NCBI GenBank assembly: GCA_907163345.1
Contig: CAJQUN010000023.1
Span: 7,512,598 to 7,576,597 of the forward strand
From: Haberlea rhodopensis
Lineage: Eukaryota > Streptophyta > Magnoliopsida > Lamiales > Gesneriaceae
Length of the DNA stretch: 64,000 nt
Direction of reading: 5' to 3'
A program made the position numbers and the translations under genes. This document shows positions 12,166 to 24,351 of the stretch, piece after piece. The stretch's first letter is position 1. Every line of letters begins with the position of its first letter. Under the pieces are notes generated by a model, which ran no database searches, had not been told where the DNA came from, and saw only the letters and a list, made by a program, of their open reading frames with translations.

Positions 12166-13910
12166 TCCATCCATACAAAAGAGGAGGAAGAATTGGTGTC
12201 ATTGACAAGTGCAATCCTGAGACTAGAAACTCCATGATCTTTTTTGTTCCCTCTATCCTTGATTGCCTATGCAAAAAATTTGTATGTATAAATACTGTAG
12301 AAATTTGTAGGTTCGATATGCAGGAAGGTACTGGTGTTTGATCCTTTGGCTTAAAACTGTATCTGAAATCATCTAGTCTAAAAGAATATGGAACATAGAA
12401 ATGCCCTATCCAGCACTCAAATATATTCCAAGTATGAAACATCTCAGTTTAGACGTGCTACTTTCAATCCTTGTTAAATTCCTAGTGTCTGTAAGAATAT
12501 TTGAACCAATATTTATCTAATCTAATATAAGAAGTGCATGAGTATGCACGCCTTCACACACAATATCTATACTATGTATTAAATAGGGGCATTCACAAAG
12601 AAATATCTATAGTTAAAAGACGTTAATGATCGATCTCTTTTGGTATAATCCCTTTTTAATTTCTAGAAACAACTTTAAAATAGCTGTAATCTTAATGCTA
12701 CCATTTTTCACTAATTTCTACGTTTTTCTTTGAACAAAACTGATATATTAAACTCTGTTATATTAACAATAAATAAAATAAATTTATTTTTCACTATAAA
12801 AAAATCATCAAGTGTCATTTTCAGTAGTCTAATAAGAAACAAGTTTATATGTTTTCCTTACGTTTCAAAGCATCCAAAGGCACACGAAGTTCACCATTTA
12901 ATTCCTTGCACAATTATGCACCATCCTTTGGAGCCTCATCATGCTAACGAGGAGTTGCACAATAGTTGATTGTCCCCCGATGAACAATAGTCCTGATACT
13001 ATCCCCTGAATATCAGCAACCGATAGGTGCTTTTGTGGGTGCTACTCTAGAAAATGCGACCCTCCATGTAACTATCGGAAGTATGTTGCCCTGACCAGCC
13101 AGAGGAAACATATAGCTCCACTTTCACTCAAATCTATGAACTGATGAAAAGGACATATTTGGTAAGCAGTCATATTTTAGGAAAACCAGTAGTGGCAAAT
13201 TGGTAACTAAATGCCTCAATGGTCCACAAAGAAATGTCTTGAAAATGAAGTGAAGCGAGAATTCTGTAATTTTAAAAAATAAAAGTGAAATAAAAGACAA
13301 ATATCCATTATAAATATTAATTTATCCACTTTTATCATAATGAAATAAGCACTAAATTTAGGTATTACATAATAAACTAACTTAAAGGATGAAGAAAAAC
13401 CAAACAGTCACTCTACAATGGGATATACATGAGAGACCCACTTTTGATATCAAGTTGATCAGAGTAAAATTAAGATATCTCAAGCATAGGACTTCCACAA
13501 TGAAGGCAAAATTAAGTGAAGATATCACATAAAGTATGTCTAAAGATTTAATGCCATTAGTGCTAGTATGCTACCTTTGACAATAACAATAAGAAATCGG
13601 TCATTTTCTCAAAATATATCCACCAGTCACTTCAGAATGGAGTAAAATTTTCATGTATTTATTGTGTGGACAGAGTTGTTCAAGTTAGTAACTTTATTCA
13701 GTTACCTGAACCCATGAACTAGGATATGTTCACTTTGTTCCAAAAACTGAATCATGCACACTAAAATTTAACAAAGCGAGATATTCTTTAGAGAAGGGAA
13801 ATGAATTACCTGCATGTCCTCACACATGAACAAGAGCTGCATTCCCAAGTCTTTTATCATCAACCCCATGCACAGGAATACATGTGACGTTACGGGGGTT
13901 CACTGCAAAG
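12166..13910. other. Intergenic region between convergent IQM and PPR genes
   Basis: It contains the 3' UTR of the IQM gene (to roughly 12.44 kb) and that of the PPR gene. I see no supported coding block, RNA gene or mobile element in it. Confidence 0.4.
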
Positions 13911-15308
13911 TTAGAAACCCCCGGGAATCGACCCTCCCTCGACAAGCTCGACCAATGTGAATGTCTTATATGGGGGTCTTTTTTGGCTCAAGGACGGTTT
14001 TACCTTGATCACCTCTTTTACCCTATTCTCAATACCACTTTCAACAAGCACACGAAAGCCTTTTTCTAGCAAATCCTTCTTCCCATTTGACTCTAGGGCG
14101 TCACACACTAACTTATAAGTATACTCCCTTGGAATCGACCCTCCCTCGACAAGCTCGACCAAGAAATCCCTTGCCTCAATCACCCTCCCCACTTCACACA
14201 AGGCATGAATTATAGGTGTATATGAACTCGAACTTGGCACCCCAGGATTCCTTTTTTGCATAATTCTTAACATTTCAATAGCCTTTTCAATTTCATTCAC
14301 TACACTAAAGTATCTAATGAAGGAATTATAAGTAATTCTATTAGGCATGCATCCTCTTCTCGACATTTCATCAAACAGCTCCAGTGCCCTCCCGATCCTG
14401 TTAGTCTTACAACAACCATTGATCAAAGAATTGTAAGTCACGACATCTGGAACAAAACCTTTAAACAACATTAATCGGAACAAATGATTCGCTTCCCACA
14501 TACGTCTACGTGTAGCTTTTCGACACCCAGTTTCCATGGCATACCTACAATAAGAACTAATCAGAACTGTGTATGTAAAGGTATCTGGGGGGAAACGAAA
14601 CCCAGGCAACTCCATTTGCTCCAGCAAGAATCTTGCTCTTTTGAAAAACCCAACTTGACAAAGGGCGTAAATTACAGTATTGTAAGCATAAACATCAGGC
14701 TTGCAATGAAATTGCTTCATCCTATAAAATGCTGACAAAGCCTCATTCACGAAACCCTCTTCCCCCAAAGCTTTGATCAAGCAAGTCATGGTTGCAGTTG
14801 TTACAAGATTGCATTTTTCTGACCTCCTCGACATGTTTTTCAAGAAATCCCATAGTAAATTCAATCTATTCCCTTTAACTAGAACAAGTGTCATCTCCTT
14901 ACACGTTTGCTCATTGTGTTGAAACCCGAAATGGGCTTCAACCCAATAGTAAAATTCTAGTGCCTTTTCCAGTCCATGATTCAATTTCTTGGGGTCTCTA
15001 TGAGCTGCCGGGCCAAGAATGAGAGAACCCTTTTTGTATTTAATGGATTCTTGTTTGAGGTTTCTTTGTTTGAGTGGGGAGCGGTGGCGGGAGGGCTTTT
15101 GCCGGCCGATGGATCTGAAGGATTGAAACATGTGTAATGGGATAGACCTGAGGACTTGAATAACGGTTTCTGAAGTCCAAATGAGGTGGTGGTGAGGAGG
15201 AGGAGTGGTGTTGAAGGGTTTGTTTTGGATGATTGCTTGGAGAACTTGTTTTGCAATGCTACTAGTTTGGGTGGAAAAGCAGCGGCGGAGCGGTGGCGAT
15301 TTAAACAT
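13911..15308 (-). CDS. P-class pentatricopeptide repeat protein
   Basis: An intronless 465-residue protein. The first ~30 residues (MFKSPPLRRCFSTQTSS) are rich in Arg, Ser and hydroxylated residues without acids, consistent with a mitochondrial targeting peptide. From about residue 165 there are about seven 35-residue P-type PPR units, with signatures such as PDVYAYNTVIYALCQVG, PDVVTYNSLINGCCKTNR and PNRITYNSFIRYF. P-class PPRs bind organellar RNA and act in its stability, splicing or translation. The RNA target is unknown. The overall sequence resembles the At1g77405 type. The C terminus is odd: a 32-bp direct repeat ends the reading frame with a second copy of LVELVEGGSIP followed by GGF and a stop. 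This tail is not expected in the family. Confidence 0.9.
   Translation of the reverse strand: MFKSPPLRRCFSTQTSSIAKQVLQAIIQNKPFNTTPPPHHHLIWTSETVIQVLRSIPLHMFQSFRSIGRQKPSRHRSPLKQRNLKQESIKYKKGSLILGPAAHRDPKKLNHGLEKALEFYYWVEAHFGFQHNEQTCKEMTLVLVKGNRLNLLWDFLKNMSRRSEKCNLVTTATMTCLIKALGEEGFVNEALSAFYRMKQFHCKPDVYAYNTVIYALCQVGFFKRARFLLEQMELPGFRFPPDTFTYTVLISSYCRYAMETGCRKATRRRMWEANHLFRLMLFKGFVPDVVTYNSLINGCCKTNRIGRALELFDEMSRRGCMPNRITYNSFIRYFSVVNEIEKAIEMLRIMQKRNPGVPSSSSYTPIIHALCEVGRVIEARDFLVELVEGGSIPREYTYKLVCDALESNGKKDLLEKGFRVLVESGIENRVKEVIKVKPSLSQKRPPYKTFTLVELVEGGSIPGGF
13924..14162 (-). repeat. 32-bp direct repeat inside the PPR coding sequence
   Basis: Positions 13924-13955 and 14131-14162 are identical over 32 bp. 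The offset of 207 bp is a multiple of three, so both copies encode the same peptide, LVELVEGGSIP, in the same frame. The upstream copy is in the normal place within a PPR unit; the downstream copy forms the last residues of the protein. Confidence 0.9.
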
Positions 15309-15970
15309 AAGGAAACTGAGTGTTGCCGTCGGAGCTGGTCCTCAGTTGTGTTGACTCAGTTTTCACTACTGATTTTTATTCTTCAAATTAGATTTTTGTG
15401 CTGCTGGGTGTTCCTATTTCCTCTTCCTCAGTCTCGATCTTCTCTCGTAGCAGGCATAAAGAATATTAGGTATAGTTTGAAAAATAATTTGATCAAACAG
15501 TTTTTTTATTTGTGATATTTTTATTTATTTTTTAAAAAATAATATTTAAATACATTAAAAAATAATAATAAAGTCAGACAAAATAAAAAAAGGTTATATT
15601 TTAAAATTATGATAAAACAAAGATTATATATTTAAATAATTAAAAAATAAATCAAATTAATATTTTACAATTAAATATCAAGATACAACTCTGATACACT
15701 GACGGAGTTAACTTGGGTAAAAATTATATTTTACTAATCAAAATTTACTTGTTACCTCTCTTAAATTATATTTTAACCTTAAAAAAAATTTTGGCCTCCA
15801 TTTTTATGTTAATATTTTTTTTTTGCTTTCTCTTCCCGAAAATAATGTGTCCGCCCCTATCGGTATATATTAAAGACTTTCACTCCAAATATACACTCGG
15901 TCATCTAAGGTAGCATTAACATTTTTTTTATCCTATTCAAAAGATATATTACTCAAAAATGATTACTATA

Positions 15971-16379
15971 AGGTATCGCTTGGTACAAAGAATGTGATTA
16001 TTGAATGATTATGAAATAGAGCGATAAAAAGAATGACTAGAAATATAAAATATATGATGATAAAGATAATGTCAAGTTTGGTATGATATGAATAGGATAA
16101 TATTAAGGAATAATGTGCATTTTCCCTAAATTACCCCTTGTTTAACCTAGAAAACAAACCAGCAAAGGGTGTTATTGTAAATTGTAGAGCTTGTCATGTG
16201 TATTGTTCACCTTTAGTTTGATAATACCAAGGCAACCAGCTGGATTAATATCCAGCTCATAAACATCTCTTTTCACGGGCTTAAAGGAAAACATGGGTTT
16301 ACCAAAAAACGAAGGAAACAAAGGATTGAGCCATTAATCACTTGCTAATCATATGTAATCCTACGTACCAAACGTGCCT
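15971..16379. mobile_element. Possible MITE
   Basis: The left end AGGTATCGCTTGGTAC resembles the reverse complement of the right end, AGGCACGTTTGGTAC, with one gap, and a nearby GTGATTA/GGATTACA block is also inverted. This looks like the ends of a ~410-bp non-autonomous DNA element. I could not define a clear target duplication, so the superfamily is not assigned. Confidence 0.4.
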
Positions 16380-17084
16380 ATTCTGGGTTTTTTTAAAGCA
16401 AATAACCGAAAACATGTTTAACAAAATAACTCGTTTGAACGAGATTTAGCAAAATGACTCAAATAGCCACCTGAAACACCGAATTCATTTGAAAGTGTCT
16501 TAATTTTAAAAAAAAACTAAATTAATTGTTTAATCTGAGATGACGACCTCAAACCTAAATCACATCGGTGGTTGCGGATGCGTGAGTGCGTCAATTTTCC
16601 AAAAATTTAAGTGCAGGTGCGCCTTAATGGGTCTATTAAAAAAATAATATATATATATACACACACACATACACACTGATGAAATGAAGTTTAACATACA
16701 TAATATACATCATATTTAACAATTTTACATTGTTATTGTATTATTTACAAATATACAATATGAACACACACACATATTGATGAAATAAAGTTAAGAATAC
16801 CCAATACACATCATGTTTGACAAACTTACATCATTAATTATTTATAATGCAATTCAAATATTTTATTGATCGCTCTTCTAATATGGAATTATTATTTTCA
16901 TAAAAATATAAGAGAGCGAAAAATGAAAATGAATTATTAATATTTGGTCATAAGATAATGAATTTGAAAAATAAAACCAAATATTACCTATGTATTTCAA
17001 CATATTTTGTAATATTATGAATTTATTAAAAATGACTTATTATATTTTCGGAGAATTATGAATGTCTAACATTTAAGTTCACGA

Positions 17085-17270
17085 CTTAGTAAAACTTAAT
17101 ACAGAGCTTAATAAAACTTAGTCCTAAAGCGTCGTATGCGCATTCAATGAGCCAGATCACGACCAGTGCGTCAGTGTGCGATTTAGTAAAACTTAGTACG
17201 CGACTTAGTAAAACTTAGTGCTCCTTAAAGCGTCGCACAAACACTCAATGCTTCAGTGCGAAACCAAAGC
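17085..17270. repeat. Degenerate direct repeats
   Basis: The phrase TTAGTAAAACTTAGT recurs several times, and a longer unit (TAAAACTTAGT, then CTTAAAGCGTCG, then CACTCAATG) occurs twice about 95 bp apart with mismatches. The origin is unknown. Confidence 0.5.
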
Positions 17271-17978
17271 GCCAGTGCGCGAAGGGTGGTAGGACTTACA
17301 CTCAACTCCAAATCTTTCTCCGCAGCAGCCACTGCGCCAAAACCGTGATCTCATCTTTTTAACTTCAACTCTGGAAGTTCATCGGCTTCAAAAACCTTGA
17401 ATCCAGATAGAATATGAGAGAACGAGCGGAGGAGAAGAGTTACAGTGCTGAAGATGAAGCATTTGTGGATGAACTACAGCAGAAGAAGCTTGTCAGACTA
17501 AACTCTATAAATTAATTTAAGAAAGTATTTTACACCAAAATACGTTTAAATTTTTCTTTTTACTGCATAACCGCTAGAATATAAATTTTATGTATTCTCA
17601 TATATACGATAATATATTCTTTTACTAGAATAACTCACTTTAAATAAAGAAAATCACCATTCGGTTGAAAACATGTTATTTTGATTTAACATATAAAATT
17701 ACTTGTTTTAAATTTTTTATCAAGAATTATTTTTTATACTGAAAGTGAAATTGCATATATTCTAAATTATACTTATTTATATACACCGAAGAAGATATGA
17801 CTCAAATTTATATACAAAGATTTGGAGTTACAGTGGTGTATCACTAATTTATTTTTAAATGTTTGGATTTTAGATTTGATATTTATAATACTTTTGGGTT
17901 ATTTTTAAATTATGAGATATTAAATTTGAATTTATGTTGTGTGTTATTTATTATGGTTATTTTTACAAATTGCAATAT

Positions 17979-18642
17979 TGTTAGGGATCGGTCCTTATCG
18001 CGATGTTGTCAAATATAGTTGTGAACCTAACTTCTATGTGTATAACCCGTGTTGGTAGTTCAGCGCGGTCTCGATCCTAACTTTTATGGTTATAACCCGG
18101 CCCGTCCTCGATGATTGTGGCCCAGTGCGAATGGCCCAGGAGTCTGGCCGTTCATATTGTCAATCAATGACCCTTAAGCTCCTGGCCTAGTAACTCCTCA
18201 ACCCGGTTTGCTATTACCTCCTCGCACCAGCTCATCGAGCCAGTATGTTGTTGACTCAGTCCGGGTCATCGGTATATTCTCGGCATCAGCCATCTCGACC
18301 CATATGTGGGGTTACCTTGGAACCACATTATTGGCCATAAGGGGTAGCATGGGTTGGTTCCGCGCACCAATTGGGATCATACCTAAGCTAAGCTATCTGC
18401 GAGTCGGCTCAGAGCTCACCCGAAAGTAGCTTAGTGTGGTCCTTATCATCCCAGTCGTTCCTAGCCGGAGTTTTATTCCTGATAAAGGATAACCTCACTC
18501 ACAAATCAGCCAATCAGAGGGTGACCAGTGCTTGTCAGTGGTCCCCTCCCTAGGACCCTGACTCTCAGTGGCACGATCAAGGTGGTCCCCAAGGCCCCGG
18601 CAAGTCGTTATAGGATCGTTTTTTCTCTCACCATCAGAGATC

Positions 18643-18739
<97 letters not shown>

Positions 18740-18955
18740 GTTTGCAGCACAAGCAGAGATATATTTTTTACAGCCATTTTTCTCCTTAGCTTGATTATTC
18801 CATTTTTCCTGTATTAACTTGATCGTCGGAGGGGTTTCATCGGAGAACATTCTCCAGCTCCCTTCTAACCCATTTTCTTTCAGGATAGTTCATCCTAGAA
18901 GGGGAAGCGCTATCGTTCATCTGGGAAGACACCCTACCAAAAATCCCAGGTAACA
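17979..18955 (+). repeat. LTR-like segment, perhaps a solo LTR
   Basis: The segment begins TGTTAGGGATCGG and ends GGTAACA. The end region (18800-18955: a CGTCGGAGG motif, GGAGAACATTCTCC, GGGAAGCGC, ACCCTACC) looks like the 3' part of some plant gypsy LTRs. The five bases before it are AATAT and the five after are ATTAT, a one-mismatch target-duplication candidate. No internal coding domains accompany it. A long TA microsatellite has grown inside. Confidence 0.45.
18644..18736. repeat. (TA)n microsatellite, about 46 units
   Basis: An uninterrupted TA run of 93 bp. Apparent reading frames of alternating Tyr-Ile through it are artefacts. Confidence 0.97.
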
Positions 18956-19020
18956 ATTATGGTTATTTTTACAAATTGCAGGGATCGGTCCTCATCGAGA
19001 TGTTGTCAAATGTAGTTGTA

Positions 19021-20990
19021 AAGCTTACCTGCATTATTTGCAAAGTTAAAGACGTTTTTAAAGTGATGTTATATTATGATTATTTAACCATGTTTTTGTT
19101 AGTTTTTTTTAGCATAAACATGAATTATATTAAAATAACAATCAGGTACAATAGATAACCATCAACAAATTCCTAATACATGACGAAATAAAAGAAAACA
19201 ACAACAAACACATTTGCATAGCATGAACTATGTTAGATAAACATCTAGCGAGCGACGGTGTAGTGGTAACGTGAAACACAGTACCAACACAAAATCTAGC
19301 CCATGAAAGTGTAAGGATCATCTGAGTCAATCCAGATCTCCTTAAATCATACAACCTATATAGGGGTCAAGCAAGGGTTCTGTTATCCAATTGATATGAT
19401 GGTACAAATAAGGAAATAATGAAAACTATGTTGCAACCATATTGAAACATGATAAGGCAGAGTTGTATTAACATAATCATGAAATCTTATATTATTTATA
19501 TATTGAAATATGAGAATAACAGGAAAGTCGGGTGGGCTGACAATTACTACATTGATTTCAAATAATATAATATGAATTATATAATTATATGATATTCAAA
19601 TAAAACAGATGGCGAGTATCGAATTGATGTATCCTAAGATTCAACCCCTAATAAAAACAATATACATTGTTTCATACTTACACTTTCACTGAACATATGA
19701 ATATGAATAACAACTATTCGTTGTCCTCACTGTCAACTGCTTCAAATATTTGACAACACGAGCTCTCAGGCTTAACCTGACGGTAATAAAACATATCACT
19801 CACTTTCGATAGACTCGAGCTCGTTTGGCAGGAAAAAAAATTATTTGACAACACAAAAAACCATTGTTCAACTCCTGTCAAGGTGAAAAAGTAGACCATC
19901 CTCATGGAGTTAGGACAATAATTAGATGGTGTAACTGTATATTATTATTGTATATTACAGAGTAAAAACAACAAATAAAAGATTCTTATCAATATAGTAG
20001 GTAGACGGCAGAGCGTGAGTTTATTTTAAACAAATTGGAAAAATTTAATATAAAAGTCAAATTCAAGGTTAGTGCCAAATTAGTCCTTTAAGCTCCTATG
20101 TTTAAAAATCAGTAAAATAACTAAATAAAAATACAACATGACAATATTTGAAAAGGACTTTTAATCTACTCAGTGTAGAATGGCATCTTGTGTTTATAAT
20201 CTATGTATTATCCCATTTTGTAATAGAGATGGAGACTAGCTGAATCCTATCTTCCCTCCAATTGGCAAGTTTTCATGCCCTCAACATTGTTTAGATCCAT
20301 ATTTTGATTTATATTTCAAACGTAGGAGGTTATGGACAAAGAGAGGGGCCAAAATAAAGGCTTAGCCATATTTAGCTCCACTAGAAATTGCCATTATTAT
20401 TTAGCAGTATTACCTAGGATAGAGTTTTTTTCGATTGTTTATTCAAAATACTTTTGTATTACTTTTGCTTAAAGTCGAAAAATATGTTTTTAAGTAAAAA
20501 TATGAATGTTTGCTATTAAATTAAAAAAAAAAAGTGTTTTAATGAACTTTAAATTATCATTATTGAAATTAAAACAGCTAGAAACATCTCATGACTTGCT
20601 TATCTGGTTCTGTTTTTACATGTTTTTTTTAGAGAAACAATAGTAGAAACAAAGAAATCAAGCACTCAAGATCTGTTTTGTTTTTGTCTAACAAGTAGAT
20701 GAACATTTCTGAGAAATATTTACAAACATAATATATATAATTGAGAGATATTTTTTCACAAAAATAGATTTTAGAAAAGAGTAGCTAATAGTAATTGTCA
20801 TTTGAAAAATATAAATATTATTCTGTAGGAAGATATTGAAAGAGACCAAATGAAATCATTAAAAAAAGTCACTAGAAACCTATTATATTTCTTGTTCAAG
20901 AAAAAAAAAAAGGACAAACAAATAATTCAAATGCATTCCAACAATAAAAGAAATAAATAAACATTGATCAGCAGTGGCACGACTTTGTCT
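19021..20990. other. Intergenic, AT-rich; distal upstream region of the ERF gene
   Basis: No coding block, RNA gene or clear mobile element seen. Confidence 0.4.
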
Positions 20991-20991
20991 A

Positions 20992-20999
20992 TATATAAA
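20992..20999 (+). promoter_or_regulatory. TATA box of the ERF gene
   Basis: TATATAAA lies 80 bp before the start codon at 21079, a suitable distance for a short 5' UTR. Confidence 0.65.
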
Positions 21000-21078
21000 T
21001 TAAAGATGGTGACGGTGTATTGACAAGCAAAACAATTGATTCTTTACTCCAATTCTCAGACTGATCATTAGAGGCAGA

Positions 21079-21822
21079 ATGGAGATTCAATTTGAGCAGA
21101 AAGAAAGCAAGAATGGCACCAAAATATCGAAAAATGGAAGGAACAAAAGCAGAAACAAATTTGTTGGAGTGAGGCAAAGGGCTTCTGGGAGATGGGTTGC
21201 TGAGATCAAAGACACCATACAAAAGATTCGTGTGTGGCTGGGCACTTTCGAGACGGCGGAAGAAGCTGCTCGCGCCTACGACGAGGCCGCCTGTCTTCTG
21301 CGGGGCTCCAACACCCGCACGAATTTCGTCACCTCTCATCTTCAATCTTCATCAAACTCTCCTCTTGCGTCCCGGATCAGAAACCTTTTGAACACCAAGA
21401 GAAAATCTAATGCCACCGACTCAAAAAACCAAGAATCATGCATTACCAGCACTGCTGCTACTCCTGCTGCTGATTGCCAAGACACGAGCGCTGCTACTAG
21501 TGCAGACACTGCTACAACCACCACCTCCGAGTGTGTTGATGATCATAGTAGATATAAGATGTTTGATGATGTCTATACGCCTGATTTCAGCCATTTTGAT
21601 CTGCCCTGGACAGAGATCATAGATGGCGGATGGGGCGATGGAACGATGTTTGATGAGAATATTTGTTTATCAGAATTTGAGCGGATGAAAGTTGAAAGAC
21701 AGATATCAGCATCGCTTTACGCCATGAATGGTGTGCAAGAGTATATGGATATGGAGTCTACCAATGATCATCAATCGATCTTTATGTGGGATCTTCCTCC
21801 TATATGTCCCCTTCCATGTTAA
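21079..21822 (+). CDS. AP2/ERF transcription factor
   Basis: A single-exon 247-residue protein. A basic N-terminus (KISKNGRNKSRNK) runs into one AP2/ERF DNA-binding domain at about residues 27-84: KFVGVRQRASGRWVAEIKD forms the beta-sheet with the Arg and Trp contacts, and RVWLGTFETAEEAARAYDEA forms the turn and helix. The exact block with AACLLRGSNTRTNF resembles RAP2.11-type ERFs, which bind GCC-box-like elements, but I cannot fix the orthologue. The C-terminal half is Ser/Thr-rich, then acidic with Trp and Phe (HFDLPWTEIIDGGWGDG), as expected of an activation region. There is no EAR repressor motif that I can see. The lack of introns is usual for the family. Confidence 0.93.
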   Translation: MEIQFEQKESKNGTKISKNGRNKSRNKFVGVRQRASGRWVAEIKDTIQKIRVWLGTFETAEEAARAYDEAACLLRGSNTRTNFVTSHLQSSSNSPLASRIRNLLNTKRKSNATDSKNQESCITSTAATPAADCQDTSAATSADTATTTTSECVDDHSRYKMFDDVYTPDFSHFDLPWTEIIDGGWGDGTMFDENICLSEFERMKVERQISASLYAMNGVQEYMDMESTNDHQSIFMWDLPPICPLPC

Positions 21823-24351
21823 ATCCATCGAATTTATGTGATTTACTCCTTGTCCTCAATTGTAAAATTTAATATGTCTCCAGTTCTTCGATCTCTCTAG
21901 TCTCTATATATATGTGTGTGAGTCTGTTTCAAATTTTTGCAGTTTTTCTATCCAATTAACCCATCTATGACATGATTATCTTTTATAAAAGAAGTATTAG
22001 AATCATATCATAGTCAGTATTGTGTTTGAATCGAAACCCTCTTTTTTAAACAACTTATGCAAAATAAATATGATTGCAAAGAGAAACAATTTGGTCTGAT
22101 CGATGATACGTTGAAGGGATAAGGTATTTTAGGGAACATAAACTTATTTTATGAATAGTAACACTTTGCATTCCCTTAACTCGATTTTGTGTTTTTATCG
22201 GAGATTAATCACTACATTCCATAATCGACATATATGTCAAACTTAGAACATCTTCTAATATGTAAAACTTAGCTTACAAATTGGAAAACTCTTAGTTTTC
22301 ACAAAAAATATTGTAATAGATAACAAACTAAAAAATAAGATGCAACAACTCTCCAAAAACAATTAAATCTAAACCATAAAGACTTATTTATTGTTTTCGG
22401 GTTGTAATAATTATTATATTTTCCCCAATTGGAAAAGGGGGTAATGCAGTTATATTTATTATTATTTAGTTATATCTAATAAACATATATGCTGTTTCAA
22501 ATTTTTAATTGCAGGGATTATGTTAATTAGGTGTTGAGGTTTAGATTTTCACCATATTGTTGGCATTTGAATTGAAAAAATATATATTGGAACTCAGGAC
22601 ATTAAATTATATTATTTTATTTTATTATATTTCCTTGGAAAAGAGAGCAATATTTACATGGAATGAAATAATATAATCCATCAATAATCCTATTCCTATT
22701 CCTATGCCTATCCTACTAGACAATGGACACAAATGTTGGATCAATGACCCATATTTATCAATAGCTCATTTTTTTATGTAGATACGATACAATGATAAAT
22801 TTGGGGCATTGATCCACCCCATAAGATAGTGTCCCATGAGATAGCAAAAAAGTAACCCAGTTGAAGCGGTGGTAATCATCTCTGGCGCAAACATCAACGG
22901 CAAAGGCGATGTCCATTTCATGTAGTGCTTGCATAAGTTGATAGTAAACATTTTAGGGTGGTGATTTGTGATCAGTCGATTATTGTATTTTAATTTTGAT
23001 AGTTAAAATATTTTGGGTATCAAAATTATCTAGTTATTTGATTTTGAAAACAAGGAATTTTGACATCCCAAAAATTTATTTTGTTTTTTTAAAAAAAAGA
23101 TTCAATAGCTAGCTTAAGGGCTCTATGCGTGAGGATATATACCGATGATGAAGTAGAGATAGATCTTCGATAAAAATACTAAACTGAGTCAAGATTATGC
23201 AAATTGTTACAATTTATGAAAGTTGATAATATAAACTGTAATTTCCTAAATAATGATTGTAAATTGAAATTTGGACCATACAACATGGTTTTAGTAATTT
23301 CCCTTTTATTTTTATTTTTATAAATCTAAGCTATATTTGGATCTTGAATCCTCGGAATTTTTTTAGGGTTAACATTATTTTCTAAAAAATTATATAATTT
23401 TGCTACCCCTCATCATCGTGTTGAATCTTTCAACCCTCGCTCATTTGTTGGTAAAATCAATTTGTTTTATATGGTCACATGGGCAGACAAAAGAATATTT
23501 ATTAAAGGGGTGTAAAAATTATGAAAATAAAAAAAATTAAGGGGAAAAAAATTTTAGATGGTCAAATTATACTTTATGGGAGGCAAAATATAATTTTTGA
23601 AGGGCAAAATGCAATTTATATTTGCACCCTTACCCTAATTTATATTGTGGGGATTCAAACACGAGTCTTTTGAGCTTTGACCAAGCCGACAACCGGAAGC
23701 TCAAAAATTTTATTTTCACTTATACCGTTCTTGTGCCACAACCCTTGTAATTTAGTGATATAAAAATCTCCTAATAAGATAGAGATACGAGTTTGAATAC
23801 AGTTAAAACAACTCTCCACCACACTGTAATAAAAAATGTTTATCTTTCTTGCATTTGCTGAACGATATTATGATATATGAAGATTGGGAGATGGTGAAGA
23901 CTGCAGTTTGTGCATGAATTTGAAATTAAATGAAAACCAAACAGTTATAATCATACATACCAAAATTTTTATTTTGGCATATTTATTATTTAAAAATGTA
24001 GACCAAACGAAAGAAATGTAAAACGATTCAATACGTTGATTTAAAGCCAAAATGAAACCATGAGATAACACGCAATCTTAGGGACCATTTATTTGTTAAT
24101 CGTTATGCACATAAGACAATATTAACGATAGACCCAAAAAAAAACGAGAAATATTTAAACAAATGACCTTTGTTCGATCGTGTTTCTGAAATATAACATT
24201 TTCAATTATTGACATTTGTTAAATCTTTGATTTTTTATGTGTTTGAAAATTTTTTTGCAAAACAAAAATAATTCAAAAAAGGTCATATATCAAAAAATAT
24301 GTTTGACCAAAGTTTGAAGTTTGAACTCCGAGAGAGAGAAAGAGAGCTTTA
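21823..24351. other. Intergenic, AT-rich
   Basis: It contains the ERF 3' UTR, a short TATTCC-type hexamer run near 22687-22715, and no coding block I can support. Confidence 0.4.

Larger units (their letters stand above)
15309..17950. other. Intergenic, AT-rich, with decayed repeats
   Basis: The first ~200 bp is the promoter side of the PPR gene. The remainder is AT-rich with short TA and CA runs near 16655-16675 and no coding block I can support. A short block around 17290-17480 is less AT-rich but has no recognisable frame. Confidence 0.4.
17951..19020 (+). repeat. Pair of ~65-70-bp direct repeats about 1 kb apart
   Basis: 17951-18022 and 18957-19020 share TTATGGTTATTTTTACAAAT and then GGGATCGGTCC and GATGTTGTCAAAT with few mismatches. 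The left copy has nine extra bases (ATATTGTTA). The repeat includes both flanking sequence and the first bases of the LTR-like segment, so it is not a simple target duplication. Confidence 0.75.

Noticed and set aside
18495..18850. Four open frames made of alternating Tyr and Ile on both strands
   Set aside because: They are translations of the TA microsatellite.
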